A stretch of DNA of 64,000 nucleotides from NCBI RefSeq assembly GCF_004362405.1, contig NZ_SNXE01000001.1, positions 682,001 through 746,000 on the forward strand. The letters are read 5' to 3'. Each line of letters opens with the position of its first letter. The stretch's first letter is position 1. Shown in pieces: positions 38,137 to 46,563 of the stretch. A program made the position numbers and the translations under genes. The stretch comes from Roseateles asaccharophilus (GTDB taxonomy: Bacteria > Pseudomonadota > Gammaproteobacteria > Burkholderiales > Burkholderiaceae_C). Under the pieces are notes generated by a model. The model was given only the letters and a program-made list of their open reading frames with translations, was not told the origin of the DNA and did not search any database.

Positions 38137-38550
38137 TTACTGCATCCAGGCCAGGATCTCGGGCGCCTGCAGCGGGCCGTTGATGCGCTGCACCTCCTGA
38201 CCGCCGCGCAGCTGGGTCAGGGTGGGAATGCTGGCGATGGCGTAGCGCCGGGCCAGGTGCGGGCTGGTGTCGCTGTTGATGCGCACCAGCAGGGCCCGTC
38301 CCTTGAGCTGGCGCGCGGCCTGCTTGAGCTGGGGCGTCATCATGCGGGCCGGTCCGCTCCAGGGGGCCCAGAAGTCCACCAGGATGGGCAAGTCGCTGCC
38401 GGCGACGACGGCATCGAAGTTCGTCTCGCAGAGCTCCACCACCTCACCGCTGAGCAGGGTCTTGCCGCAGTGCTCGCAGCTCGGGTCCAGCCCGGCGGCG
38501 GCCTCGGGGACGACGTTGCGTGTCTGGCAGTGGGGGCAGGTGAGACGCAT
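38137..38550 (-). CDS. TrxC-like thioredoxin with the active site replaced
   Basis: 137 residues. An N-terminal zinc ribbon (CPHC...CEHC), as in thioredoxin 2, leads into a thioredoxin fold with the cis-Pro strand ASIPTLTQL. Where TrxC has WCGPC this protein has WSGPA: the codons are AGC and GCC, so both catalytic cysteines are gone and the second change needs two base substitutions. It cannot act as an ordinary disulfide reductase. It may be a chaperone-like or binding-only thioredoxin fold. The frame is intact and full length, so it looks selected. Confidence 0.85.
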   Translation of the reverse strand: MRLTCPHCQTRNVVPEAAAGLDPSCEHCGKTLLSGEVVELCETNFDAVVAGSDLPILVDFWAPWSGPARMMTPQLKQAARQLKGRALLVRINSDTSPHLARRYAIASIPTLTQLRGGQEVQRINGPLQAPEILAWMQ

Positions 38551-38616
38551 GGCCGGATTGTTGAGCCGCTGCCTCGCCGCAGGCGTTGCAAGAGCGTGCC
38601 AGGCGGTAACGGCTTG

Positions 38617-39540
38617 TCAGGGCGCCGCCGCCAGGCAGCGGGCCAGCGCGTCCCCCATCTGCTGCATGAAGACTCGCACCCGGGCGGTGTCCCGCAGATC
38701 CGGATGGGTCAGCAGCCAGACGGGAATGTCCATTTCCGGCAGGACCTCGGAAACGGGCAGGAGCTCGGGCTCATGGGGCTCGATCAGCGTCGGCAGCAAG
38801 GCCAGGCCCAGGCCGGTGCGCGCCATCGCGGCGGCCGACTGCATCAGGTCGGCCCGCATCACGATACGCTCGTCCGCCACATGGCGGCGCAGCCAGCGGT
38901 CGTAAAAGCGTGAGCTGCGGTCGCGTTCATAGCCGATCCAGGGGTAGTTCTGGCAGAGCTGCGCCACCGGGGTCTGGACCTGCGGCAGATGGCGTGCGCC
39001 CCGCGCCGCATAGATGCGCATGCGCATCTCGCCCAGTCGGCGTCCCACCAGATGTTCGGGCACCTGGGCGCTGAAGCGCAGCACGATGTCGGCGTCGCGC
39101 CGCGACAGATCGACCAGGGCCGAGTTCTCGCTGATCTCGACCGCAATACCCGGATGGGCGCGAGCAAAGTCGGCCAGCGGCCGGGGCAGCAGGTAGAGCA
39201 TGGCGACGAAGGCGGTGCTCAGGCGCAGCGGGCCCTGCAGCGCGGTGTCACGCCCGAGGATGCGACGCTGCAGCTCAGCCACTCCCGGCGCCATGGCGCG
39301 AGCCTGAGCCGCCATCAGCTCACCGGCCTCCGTGGAGCGATAGCCCTGGCGGTGACGCTCGAACAAGCGCGCCCCCAGGCGCTGCTCCAGGGCATCGAGG
39401 CGGCGCAGCACCGTGGTGTGCTGCACGCCCAGGGCGCGGGCCGCCCCGGCCAGGGAGCCGGCCTCGGCAATCGCCAGCGCATAGCGCAGATCGTCCCAGT
39501 TCAGGGATTCGGCGGGATGGTCGGTAGAACGGCTTGTCAT
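38617..39540 (-). CDS. LysR-family regulator of the adjacent tautomerase gene
   Basis: 307 residues from the ATG at 39540 (MTSRSTDHP). The winged helix is SLAGAARALGVQHTTVLRRLDALEQRLG, followed by the substrate-binding domain from about 90. It is divergent from a 56-residue ORF and a tautomerase gene and shares a 112-base control region with palindromes. The effector is probably an aromatic or tautomeric acid, inferred from the target. Confidence 0.85.
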   Translation of the reverse strand: MTSRSTDHPAESLNWDDLRYALAIAEAGSLAGAARALGVQHTTVLRRLDALEQRLGARLFERHRQGYRSTEAGELMAAQARAMAPGVAELQRRILGRDTALQGPLRLSTAFVAMLYLLPRPLADFARAHPGIAVEISENSALVDLSRRDADIVLRFSAQVPEHLVGRRLGEMRMRIYAARGARHLPQVQTPVAQLCQNYPWIGYERDRSSRFYDRWLRRHVADERIVMRADLMQSAAAMARTGLGLALLPTLIEPHEPELLPVSEVLPEMDIPVWLLTHPDLRDTARVRVFMQQMGDALARCLAAAP

Positions 39541-39541
39541 G

Positions 39542-39594
39542 TGCAAATTTGCAATTTCTGTCTGCGGTTTGAGGCGTTGTTTGTGCGTCGACGC
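39542..39594. promoter_or_regulatory. Palindromes in the LysR/tautomerase control region
   Basis: TGCAAATTTGCA (39542-39553) is a perfect 12-base palindrome directly next to the LysR start. A second, GCGTCGACGC (39585-39594), is flanked by GTTTGT and AAAC and extends the symmetry. These sit where LysR recognition and activation sites occur. Exact half sites cannot be assigned. Confidence 0.45.
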
Positions 39595-39652
39595 AAACAT
39601 AGCATCCATGCCATCGAGTGCAAACCGCGCTTGACCGTCCCAGGAGTTCCTC

Positions 39653-39823
39653 ATGAGCACCCTCTCATTGCTGCGTTTTCGCACCGCCCACCGGCCGCCG
39701 GCCCTCGCCGCTGCCGCCGCGCAGCCGTCCGGCTCCGTGCTGGACCGCTGGCTCCTGGCCTGGGCTCGGAAGGCCGAGGTCCGCTGGGTGCAGCCCGGCT
39801 ATCCGCACTCGCGCTACTACTGA
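39653..39823 (+). CDS. Small 56-residue protein
   Basis: A complete ORF starting 6 bases after a CAGGAG site (39641-39646). The product is 56 residues: MSTLSLLRFRTAHRPP, an Ala-rich stretch, LDRWLLAWARKAEVRW, and an end YPHSRYY. No domain is recognised. It ends 9 bases before the tautomerase, is in the same orientation, and is likely cotranscribed and LysR-controlled. The strong ribosome site and position argue that it is translated. Confidence 0.55.
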   Translation: MSTLSLLRFRTAHRPPALAAAAAQPSGSVLDRWLLAWARKAEVRWVQPGYPHSRYY

Positions 39824-39832
39824 AGGCCCGCC

Positions 39833-40213
39833 ATGCCCCTGGTCACGCTCACCGTCCGCCAGCCCAAGCCGGCGAGCTTCAAGAACACCGTGCTGGACGC
39901 GGTGCATGCCGCCTTGGTCGCGGTCGGTGTGCCGGCTACCGACCGCTTCCAGCGGGTGCTGGAACTGCCGGCCGAGGATCTGCGCGTCGACCCGCGTTAC
40001 CCGGATCTGCAGGCCGATCGCGGCCCCGACTTCGTGCTGATTGAAATCCTCTGGTCGGTCGGACGCAGTGCCAAGGTCAAGCAGAAGCTGCTGCAGCAGC
40101 TGAAGACCGATCTGGCCCAGGCCGGCATCGATACCGAGCAGCTGATGCTCGTCTTTGTGGAGACGGGCTGGGAGAGCTGGTCATTCGGCGGCGGGCGGCT
40201 GTTGCACGTCTAG
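39833..40213 (+). CDS. Tautomerase_2-family protein
   Basis: 126 residues. The start ATG has GAAGG 6 bases upstream. The first strand begins MPLVTLTVRQPK, so the catalytic Pro-2 of tautomerases (after Met removal) is kept. Later parts (FVLIEILWSVGRSAKVKQKLLQQL, LMLVFVETGWESWSFGGG) match the Tautomerase_2 group rather than the short 4-OT type. It may isomerise keto-enol acids. The adjacent LysR gene suggests substrate-induced expression. Confidence 0.85.
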   Translation: MPLVTLTVRQPKPASFKNTVLDAVHAALVAVGVPATDRFQRVLELPAEDLRVDPRYPDLQADRGPDFVLIEILWSVGRSAKVKQKLLQQLKTDLAQAGIDTEQLMLVFVETGWESWSFGGGRLLHV

Positions 40214-40259
40214 CCCTCACGGGCCCATGCCAGCCCGCCTGGCCCTGGCCCGCGGCAAC

Positions 40260-41183
40260 TCAGAGCCGGGTCCAGCGCTTGACCTCGGGATGGAAGAAAC
40301 CGGACTGGGTATAGGCCTGGCGGATCAGGCCGCTGCGGCGCAGGTTCTGCAGGCCCGTGTCGAGCTGGCGCAGCAGGGCGGCCATGGCCGGGTGGCGGCG
40401 CGACAGCACGTAGTGACGCGTGCCCCGCATCGAGATCTTGAGGCCGCGTATGGGCAGCAGGGTGATGCCGTCCACCTGCAGGGCCATATCGACCCCGGGC
40501 TGGAAGGGGGCCAGCAAGGCATCGGCGCGGCCGCCCTGCAGCATGCGCGGCATATTGCTCCAGTTGCTGACGTGGTGAAGCCTGTCCCCCAGGCCCAGCT
40601 GCACCAGGGTCTCCCAATCCACCCGCCACTCGCGGTTGGAGAGCAGACGCAGGCGGCGCAGATCGTCCAGGCCGCGCGCGCTCTGGGCCAGATGATTGCC
40701 GGGCATGGTGTAGAGCCCCACCTCGAACTCGCCGTTCTCCAGCACCGGCTGGCTGAAGAGCAGGTCGGGGTCCTCATCCTCGAAGTCGCGACGCCAGTAG
40801 CTGGTGCCCGTGCAGGCGCCGACACCGGCGCGCAGATCGGCCTTGAGGCGGGTGGAGGTGGGGCGCTCCAGCAGCTCGGTGCTGCGGGGGCCGCCGCCCT
40901 CGGCCAGGGCCTTGTGCAGCAGCACCAGCTCGGCCACATCGCGCCGCCCGTGCGGCCCGCCGAAGTCCTGCACCTCCAGCGGCTCGCGGCCGGCCAGAAA
41001 GCGCCGGTAGTCGCGCAGCACATCGTCCGAGACCACGATGGGCAGGCGCTCGGGCGTCGTTGCAAGCGCCGGGCTGCCAGCCAGCATGCCCAGGCCGAGG
41101 CCGGCACCCAGGCCGGCCAGCAGACGTCGGCGCGAGCACGCTCGCCGCAGGCCGGTGGGTTCAGGGGAGATGAGGGGCATCAT
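40260..41183 (-). CDS. Periplasmic solute-binding-like protein, Tat signal
   Basis: 307 residues. Its Tat-type signal is CSRRRLLAGLGAGLGLGML. The mature part has a two-lobe binding-protein pattern, SREW-like (LLSNREWRVDWETLVQLGLGDRL) and a later HYVLSRRHPAMAALLRQLDTGL helix near the end. It resembles family 3 amino acid binding proteins used as ABC receptors or sensor-input proteins. No permease gene is adjacent, so it could be an orphan receptor. The ligand is unknown. Confidence 0.65.
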   Translation of the reverse strand: MMPLISPEPTGLRRACSRRRLLAGLGAGLGLGMLAGSPALATTPERLPIVVSDDVLRDYRRFLAGREPLEVQDFGGPHGRRDVAELVLLHKALAEGGGPRSTELLERPTSTRLKADLRAGVGACTGTSYWRRDFEDEDPDLLFSQPVLENGEFEVGLYTMPGNHLAQSARGLDDLRRLRLLSNREWRVDWETLVQLGLGDRLHHVSNWSNMPRMLQGGRADALLAPFQPGVDMALQVDGITLLPIRGLKISMRGTRHYVLSRRHPAMAALLRQLDTGLQNLRRSGLIRQAYTQSGFFHPEVKRWTRL

Positions 41184-41248
41184 TCATGCCATTGCAAACG
41201 GGCTGGCTTGCATCAAGCTGGCGCTAGGTGAAAGCTCGGGGGCGCCGC

Positions 41249-41743
41249 TCAGAGCGGCAGTTCGGTGTAATAGCGGCCACCGTGGAAGATCAGGGGCTGG
41301 CTGCCGGGGCGGGCTGCGCAGGACTCGACCTCGCCCACGAAGATGACGTGATCGCCCTCTTCGTACTGGCTGCGGTTGGCGCATTCAAACACCGCGGCCA
41401 CGCCGTCCAGCACCGGCGCGCCGCCCGCGCCCTCGCGCCAGGCCACGCCGGCAAAGCGGTCGATATTGCGGGTGGCAAAGCGCTGGGCCAGCTCCTTCTG
41501 GTCGGCGGCCAGGATGTTGATGGCGTAGTGCGAGCCCTGGCTGAACACCGGCATGGAGCCGGCACTGCGCGCCAGGCTCCACAGCACCAGGGGCGGGCTC
41601 AGGGAGACGGAGTTGAAGGAGTTTGCCGTCAGACCCACCAGACTGCCGTCGGCGGCGCGGGCGGTGACGATGGTGACACCGGTGGCAAACATGCCCAGGG
41701 CGGCGCGAAACTGCTGGGCGTCGGGAGGAGACAGGGGCGGCAT
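41249..41743 (-). CDS. Flavin reductase-like protein
   Basis: 164 residues from the ATG at 41743; an ATG at 41749 is close and less well spaced. The flavin reductase domain starts FRAALGMFATGVTIVTA and continues with VGLTANSFNSVSLSPPLVLWSLAR, a region that binds FMN or FAD. Members supply reduced flavin to two-component monooxygenases (HpaC, HsaB type). No monooxygenase is adjacent. The start lies 55 bases from a divergent M48 protease gene. Confidence 0.88.
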   Translation of the reverse strand: MPPLSPPDAQQFRAALGMFATGVTIVTARAADGSLVGLTANSFNSVSLSPPLVLWSLARSAGSMPVFSQGSHYAINILAADQKELAQRFATRNIDRFAGVAWREGAGGAPVLDGVAAVFECANRSQYEEGDHVIFVGEVESCAARPGSQPLIFHGGRYYTELPL

Positions 41744-41798
41744 GACCATGGCCCCTATTGTCGGTCAGCCCGTTGATCTGGCTCAGAATACGGCCATC

Positions 41799-42755
41799 AT
41801 GCAGCACGATGACGTTTTTCACTGCCCCGACACCCTGGATCTGAGCGCCGCACCGGACTACGGCTTCGGTCGCTGCGACTGCCATCGCCCGGCCGCGCGG
41901 CTCTCGCGCCGCCGTCTGTTCAGCGGCCTGGTGGGCGCGGGGGCCCTGGCGGCCACGCCGGCCTGGGCGCGCGAGGGCGTGGAGGTCGGCAACCAGAGCA
42001 GCATCGCCCGCCTGGTGCCTGCCGAGCAGGTGGAGCAGGCCGGCGCCCAGCAGTACCAGCAGATGCTGGCCCAGGCGCGCCAGCAGGGCGCGCTGGCGCC
42101 CGACAGCAACCCGCAGCTGCGCCGCCTGCGCGCCATTGCCCAGCGCATCGTGCCGCATTCCTATGGCTGGAATCCGCGTGCCCGCCAGTGGCGCTGGGAG
42201 GTCAATCTGCTGGGCAGCCCCGAGCTCAATGCCTTCTGCATGCCGGGCGGCAAGATCGCCTTCTATTACGGCATCCTGGAAAAGCTCAAGCTCAATGACG
42301 ACGAGGTGGCCACCATCATGGGCCATGAGGTGGCCCACGCCCTGCGCGAGCATGCCCGCGAGCGCATGGCCAAGACCACGGCCACCCGCATCGGGGCGGG
42401 CCTGGTCTCCAGCCTGCTGGGTCTGGGCAATGTGGGCGATGCGGTGCTGAATATGGGCGGCCAGCTGCTGACCCTGAAGTTCAGCCGCGAGGATGAGAGC
42501 GAGGCCGATCTGGTGGGCATGGAACTGGCTGCCCGCGCCGGCTATGACCCGGCCGCCGGCGTGAGCCTGTGGGAGAAGATGGGCGAGGCCAGCAAGGGCG
42601 CGCCGCCGCAATGGCTGTCCACCCACCCGGCCGGCCCCAGCCGCATCCGCGACATCCAGGCCAATCTGCCCAAGGTGGAGGGGCTGTACGCCCGGGCCGA
42701 GAAGCCGGCGCAGCGCTTCGAGGTGGCGCCGCCCCTGCCCAAGCGCGCCGGCTGA
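41799..42755 (+). CDS. M48 family metalloprotease, Tat-exported
   Basis: 318 residues from the ATG at 41799. A Tat-like signal lies unusually far in (SRRRLFSGLVGAGALAATPAWA, about 35-57 residues from the start), so a later start is possible, but no other ATG is nearby. The zinc-binding HEVAH is near residue 178, with the third ligand in EDESEADLVGMELA. The family (YcaL/LoiP/BepA type) degrades misfolded outer-membrane proteins in the periplasm. Confidence 0.88.
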   Translation: MQHDDVFHCPDTLDLSAAPDYGFGRCDCHRPAARLSRRRLFSGLVGAGALAATPAWAREGVEVGNQSSIARLVPAEQVEQAGAQQYQQMLAQARQQGALAPDSNPQLRRLRAIAQRIVPHSYGWNPRARQWRWEVNLLGSPELNAFCMPGGKIAFYYGILEKLKLNDDEVATIMGHEVAHALREHARERMAKTTATRIGAGLVSSLLGLGNVGDAVLNMGGQLLTLKFSREDESEADLVGMELAARAGYDPAAGVSLWEKMGEASKGAPPQWLSTHPAGPSRIRDIQANLPKVEGLYARAEKPAQRFEVAPPLPKRAG

Positions 42756-42782
42756 GGCGCCGACACCCCCGCGGGCCGCGAT

Positions 42783-43442
42783 CTACCAGCGCCCGGGTAG
42801 CGGGCGTAGCAGGGTGTAGCGCCCGGCGCCGTTGCGCGCCAGGTACTGGCCCTGCTCCAGATCCTTGATCAGCTTGGACACCATCTCACGCGAGCAGCCC
42901 AGGCGGCGCGCCATGGCCTGGTGTGTCAGGCGCTCATCGGGCGTGCTCTCCAGCAGGGCCTTGAGCCGACCGTACACATCGTTGAGCGCCAGCTGCTTGG
43001 TGGACAGGGTGGCGGCGCGCGCGCGGCGGATCACGCGGGTGAGCAGGTCCAGTGCAAACTCAGGATGCTGGGCAATATGGGCCAGGACGGACTCGCGGCT
43101 GAGCATCACGCAGCGGCTGGCGTCCTCGGTGATCACGCTGGCCGAACGCGGGCCGCCATCCAGGCTCATCTCGCCCACATAGTCGCCAGGCCCATAGCTG
43201 CCATAGGTGATCTCGCGACCGCGGGCATCGCAGCCGAAAGCGCGCAAGCGGCCCGAGAGCACCAGATAGATGCTGTCGCCCTGGGCGCCTTCTTCGAGCA
43301 GCAGGGTGCCCTTGCGGTAGCTGCGGGGGCAGCCGCGTACGGCCAGGGCGGCTAGCGAGGGTGGCAGCGCCGCCAGGGCGGGCTCGACCGAACCCGTCAC
43401 GGGGCTGGCGATCAGGGCTTGTGCAAGAACCGGCGTGTCCAT
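42783..43442 (-). CDS. Crp/Fnr-family regulator
   Basis: 219 residues; GGGAGA sits 6 bases before the ATG. The N-domain has the cNMP-type beta roll (GDSIYLVLSGRLRAFG and GPGDYVGEMSLDGGPRSAS). The C-domain is an HTH_CRP with LTHQAMARRLGCSREMVSKLIKDLEQG. No N-terminal Cys cluster for Fe-S is seen, so it is not FNR in the strict sense. The ligand could be cAMP, another nucleotide, or none. The gene is monocistronic. Confidence 0.9.
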   Translation of the reverse strand: MDTPVLAQALIASPVTGSVEPALAALPPSLAALAVRGCPRSYRKGTLLLEEGAQGDSIYLVLSGRLRAFGCDARGREITYGSYGPGDYVGEMSLDGGPRSASVITEDASRCVMLSRESVLAHIAQHPEFALDLLTRVIRRARAATLSTKQLALNDVYGRLKALLESTPDERLTHQAMARRLGCSREMVSKLIKDLEQGQYLARNGAGRYTLLRPLPGRW

Positions 43443-43527
43443 GGACGCTCTCCCTTTGGGCGCATGGCGAACAGCCCGGCCCGAGCGTCGGATGTTAAGA
43501 GATGCAAACGCCGGCGTCAGTCACAAC

Positions 43528-44187
43528 TTAGTTGTACAAGGCCGACATCAACGGCGGCAGCACAGCCAGCTGACGCAGCAGCTCGCGGATGCTGGGCGTG
43601 CCGGACTTGGCACGGATGCTCTGGATTTGCGTGCGTACCGTGGAGATGGCAACGCCCTGTTGCTGGGCCACGCCGGCGGGCTCATGGCCGTCGCTCAGGG
43701 CCTTGAGCACCTCGGTCTCGGCCGGGGTGAGACCGTAGCGCAGCGCAAACCACTGCACGGCCAGGGCGCCGCAGAGCTGGCGGCGCTCCAGCACCAGGAG
43801 CACGGCGGCCTGCTCCACATCGCGGTTCAGCGGCACCACCACCACATTCGCCTGTTCGGCCCCTTCGCCCAGGCGCAGCAGGCAGCGCCGGCCCTCGTCC
43901 TCGGCCTGGGCCAGGGCATCGAAGAAGGGCTTGCCGTCCTTGGGACTGCGGGTGCGCAACAGATGGCCCTGCAGCAGCAGCGGATGTCCCTGATTCATGG
44001 CCTGACGGGCAGCGCGGTTGCTGTACAGCACCTCGCCGCGCTGGTTGAGCAGCAGCACGCCATAGTCCAACTCCTCCAGCACCAGGCCCAGCCAGTGGCT
44101 GCTGAGCGAGGCGGCGCTGCGGCGTTCTGGGCGGGCCTGCGGGCCGGGGCCGCGGGACGGCGGCGAGGGGGCGAGCATCTCCAGCAT
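43528..44187 (-). CDS. PAS-LuxR transcriptional regulator
   Basis: 219 residues; GGGAG lies 6 bases before the ATG. A PAS-like region covers about 30-145 (LDYGVLLLNQRGEVLYSNRAARQAM...). The C-terminal LuxR helix-turn-helix is LTPAETEVLKALSDGHEPAGVAQQQGVAISTVRTQIQSI, so it is a LuxR-type DNA-binding protein with a small ligand sensor and not a receiver. It resembles the single-domain PAS-HTH regulators found near Crp/Fnr genes. It is on the same strand as the Crp/Fnr gene, which begins 85 bases further on. Confidence 0.82.
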   Translation of the reverse strand: MLEMLAPSPPSRGPGPQARPERRSAASLSSHWLGLVLEELDYGVLLLNQRGEVLYSNRAARQAMNQGHPLLLQGHLLRTRSPKDGKPFFDALAQAEDEGRRCLLRLGEGAEQANVVVVPLNRDVEQAAVLLVLERRQLCGALAVQWFALRYGLTPAETEVLKALSDGHEPAGVAQQQGVAISTVRTQIQSIRAKSGTPSIRELLRQLAVLPPLMSALYN

Positions 44188-44290
44188 ATTGAACTCCCTG
44201 GTGAGCGGCCGTCACAGCGGCGCGGTTCTTGATGGGGTCAAGCTTAAGGAGGGATGCCCCGCGGCGGCGGTGAATCTTGCTGCCGAACTT

Positions 44291-44305
44291 TGTGAAAAAT
44301 TCACA
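44291..44305. promoter_or_regulatory. Crp-like inverted repeat
   Basis: TGTGAA, AAA, TTCACA: six perfectly paired bases around three As, 104 bases upstream of the PAS-LuxR start. It looks like a Crp-family half-site pair with one base less than the usual spacing and could be bound by the Crp/Fnr protein encoded nearby. Confidence 0.4.
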
Positions 44306-44338
44306 TCGGCGACACGGGTCCCGCCGCAGGTCTGGGGC

Positions 44339-44980
44339 TCAGCGGTCCCGCACAAAGGGATTGCTGCGGCGCTCGGCGCCGAAGCTGCTCTCCGGGCCGT
44401 GGCCGGGGATGAAGACCGTGTCATCGCCCATGGGCCACAGGCGCTGGGTGATGGAGGCGATCAGCTCCGCATGATTGCCGCCCGGGAAGTCGGTGCGGCC
44501 TATGCTGCCGGCAAACAGCACATCGCCCACAAAGCAGCGCCGGGCCGAGGCCGAGTGAAACACCACATGGCCCGGGGTATGGCCCGGGCAGTGGCGCACC
44601 GTCAGCGTCTCGCGGCCCAGGCTGAGCGTGTCCCCGTCTTCCAGCCAGCGCGTGGGCGTGAAGCCCTCGGCCGGCGGGAAGCCGAACATGGCGCTCTGCT
44701 GGGGCAGGCCGTCAATCCAGAACTGGTCACCGCGATGCGGCCCGATGATGGGCAGGCCCTGCTCACGCGCCAGCTGACCCGCGCCGCCCGCGTGGTCGAT
44801 ATGGGCGTGCGTGAGCCAGATCGCCTGGAGCTTGAGCCCGCGTTCGGCCACGGCCGCCAGCAGCCGGGGCAGCTCCCCGCCCGGATCCACCAGGGCGGCC
44901 TCCTGGGTCTGGTCGCACCACAGCAGGGAGCAGTTCTGGGCAAAGGGCGTGACGGGCAGGGTGAGGTAGCGCAGGCTCAT
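44339..44980 (-). CDS. MBL-fold hydrolase, glyoxalase II-like (YcbL type)
   Basis: 213 residues. The metal sites are THAHIDHAGG (HxHxDH), HCPGHTPGH and a late VFIPGHGPES. It keeps the compact YcbL pattern without the C-terminal domain of GloB. These act on S-lactoylglutathione-like thioesters or other esters. It sits 70 bases after the amine oxidase on the same strand, with a palindrome in between. Confidence 0.9.
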   Translation of the reverse strand: MSLRYLTLPVTPFAQNCSLLWCDQTQEAALVDPGGELPRLLAAVAERGLKLQAIWLTHAHIDHAGGAGQLAREQGLPIIGPHRGDQFWIDGLPQQSAMFGFPPAEGFTPTRWLEDGDTLSLGRETLTVRHCPGHTPGHVVFHSASARRCFVGDVLFAGSIGRTDFPGGNHAELIASITQRLWPMGDDTVFIPGHGPESSFGAERRSNPFVRDR

Positions 44981-44995
44981 GCGGGTCGGGTGCGG

Positions 44996-45020
44996 GGAAC
45001 AATGGATCCCTCATTGTTCC
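44996..45020. promoter_or_regulatory. Perfect inverted repeat between the amine oxidase and MBL genes
   Basis: GGAACAATG, seven bases, then CATTGTTCC: nine perfectly paired bases. A second possible stem (GGATC..TCATT with AATGAGATCC, 45004-45031) shares bases with it, so the two folds exclude one another. It could be a repressor operator of the MBL gene, or an mRNA switch; no U-run follows, so it is not a standard terminator. Confidence 0.5.
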
Positions 45021-45050
45021 AAATGAGATCCCGTCTGCCGGCGCCAGGTC

Positions 45051-46502
45051 TCAAGCGCTGTGGGACACAGGGGCGCGGGCCTGCTGGCCCCCGCCCGCTC
45101 TCAGCAGCTCCTGGGCCGCGCGCAGCCCCGACTGGTAGGCGCCGTGCACGGTCTGGTAGTGCTGCCTGTCGGTGGCTTCGCCGGCAAAGAACAGACGCCC
45201 GTTGACGCTCTGGGCCAGATCGTCGCGCTGCGCCGGATGCGATCCCAGCACATGGCAGGAGTAGGCGCCCAGGGCATGAGGGTCGCTGGCCCAGCGGCTG
45301 ACCAGCACGTCCTGCGGCGCCGGGATCTGGCTGCCGAACATGCGCCGCAGCACCGCCATGGCGTCCTGCGCCAGGGCCGCGTCGCTCATGGCCTCGATGC
45401 GACGGCCATGGTCCGCCGCATTGAAACCCATCAGCACCGGGGCACCGCTGGGGCGCGCCAGGCTCACCCACTCGGTCCATTGCCCCGCCCGACCCGTCGG
45501 TGGCAAATGGTTCAGCCAGTCCAGCTGCGTATCCCAGAAGGCGCGCTCAAACAGCAAGCAACATTTGTTCAGCACCCCCATGCCCAGATGCTCGATCGCG
45601 ATCTGCTTGCGGCTGGGCAGCGCCGGGCTGAAGCGCACCTTGCCAGCCTTGAGCACGCCCAGCGGCAGGGTGACGATCAGCTGCGGCGCACTGAAGCTGC
45701 CGTGCTGGGTGCGCACCGTGACACCGGCCGCCCCTTGGTAGTCGATCTCCCGCACCTCATGCTGCAGCCGGATGTCCAGCCCGGTCGAGAGATGATCGAT
45801 CAGCGCCTTGTAGCCATCGGGGAAGATCAGCTCCCCGCCCTCGTAGGCGCTGCCGGCATCGAACCAGCGGGCCGAGAGCTGGCGGGTCGCGGCACCGTAC
45901 TCATGCTCGAACTCGCTATTGAGCAGGAAGTCGATCAGGCGCTGCTGCGGGGCCGGGCGCTCGGTGTAGTCCAGGGCCTCATAGACCAGGGCTTGCAGCG
46001 AGACATCGCGGGCCTCCAGCTCGCGCTCGGCCAGCAGCTCGCCGATCCGGCCGCGCAGATCGGCCAGGCGCCGCTGCTCCGCCGCGCGGAGTTCGCCGCC
46101 CAGGCCGTCATAAGCCTGGGCGTTCTCCATATCGGTGCTGAAGGTGCGCGCCCCGATGCGGCGCGCCAGCTGGGTCAGCGGATTGGCCGGGCCCGCCCCA
46201 TGGATCCAGGAGGCGCCCAGGTCCATGGCCGGTCCGCGCCAGGCCTGGCTGGTGAAGATGCGGCCACCGCTGCGCTCGCGCGCCTCCAGCACCAGCACCC
46301 GCTGGCCGGCGGCCCGCAAACGCTGAGCCGCCGCCAGGCCGGCAATGCCCGCGCCCACCACGATCACGCGCGGCGCATCGGCGGCATGTACGGGCTGGCG
46401 GTCACTGGCCCGCTGCAGTTGCGCCAGGGCCGGAGCCATGCCCATGCTCAAGATCGATCCCAGCCCCAGTCCGGTGGCTCCCAAAGCCTGGCGTCGTTTC
46501 AT
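45051..46502 (-). CDS. Flavin monoamine oxidase
   Basis: 483 residues from the ATG at 46502 (MKRRQALGATGLGLG), a twin-Arg type signal ending APALA. The FAD-binding motif VIVVGAGIAGLAAAQRL is near residue 45, followed by LVLEARERSGGRIFTS. A C-terminal FAD block is LFFAGEATDRQHYQTVHGAYQSGLRAA. It oxidises amines, amino acids or polyamines in the periplasm. The substrate is not given by sequence. The GNAT gene upstream ends 61 bases before its start. Confidence 0.9.
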   Translation of the reverse strand: MKRRQALGATGLGLGSILSMGMAPALAQLQRASDRQPVHAADAPRVIVVGAGIAGLAAAQRLRAAGQRVLVLEARERSGGRIFTSQAWRGPAMDLGASWIHGAGPANPLTQLARRIGARTFSTDMENAQAYDGLGGELRAAEQRRLADLRGRIGELLAERELEARDVSLQALVYEALDYTERPAPQQRLIDFLLNSEFEHEYGAATRQLSARWFDAGSAYEGGELIFPDGYKALIDHLSTGLDIRLQHEVREIDYQGAAGVTVRTQHGSFSAPQLIVTLPLGVLKAGKVRFSPALPSRKQIAIEHLGMGVLNKCCLLFERAFWDTQLDWLNHLPPTGRAGQWTEWVSLARPSGAPVLMGFNAADHGRRIEAMSDAALAQDAMAVLRRMFGSQIPAPQDVLVSRWASDPHALGAYSCHVLGSHPAQRDDLAQSVNGRLFFAGEATDRQHYQTVHGAYQSGLRAAQELLRAGGGQQARAPVSHSA

Positions 46503-46563
46503 GCGGAGATCCTTGCTTGCGGTGCTGAGGGGCGGCGCTTTCAGCGGCACTGGCCACCCGCTC

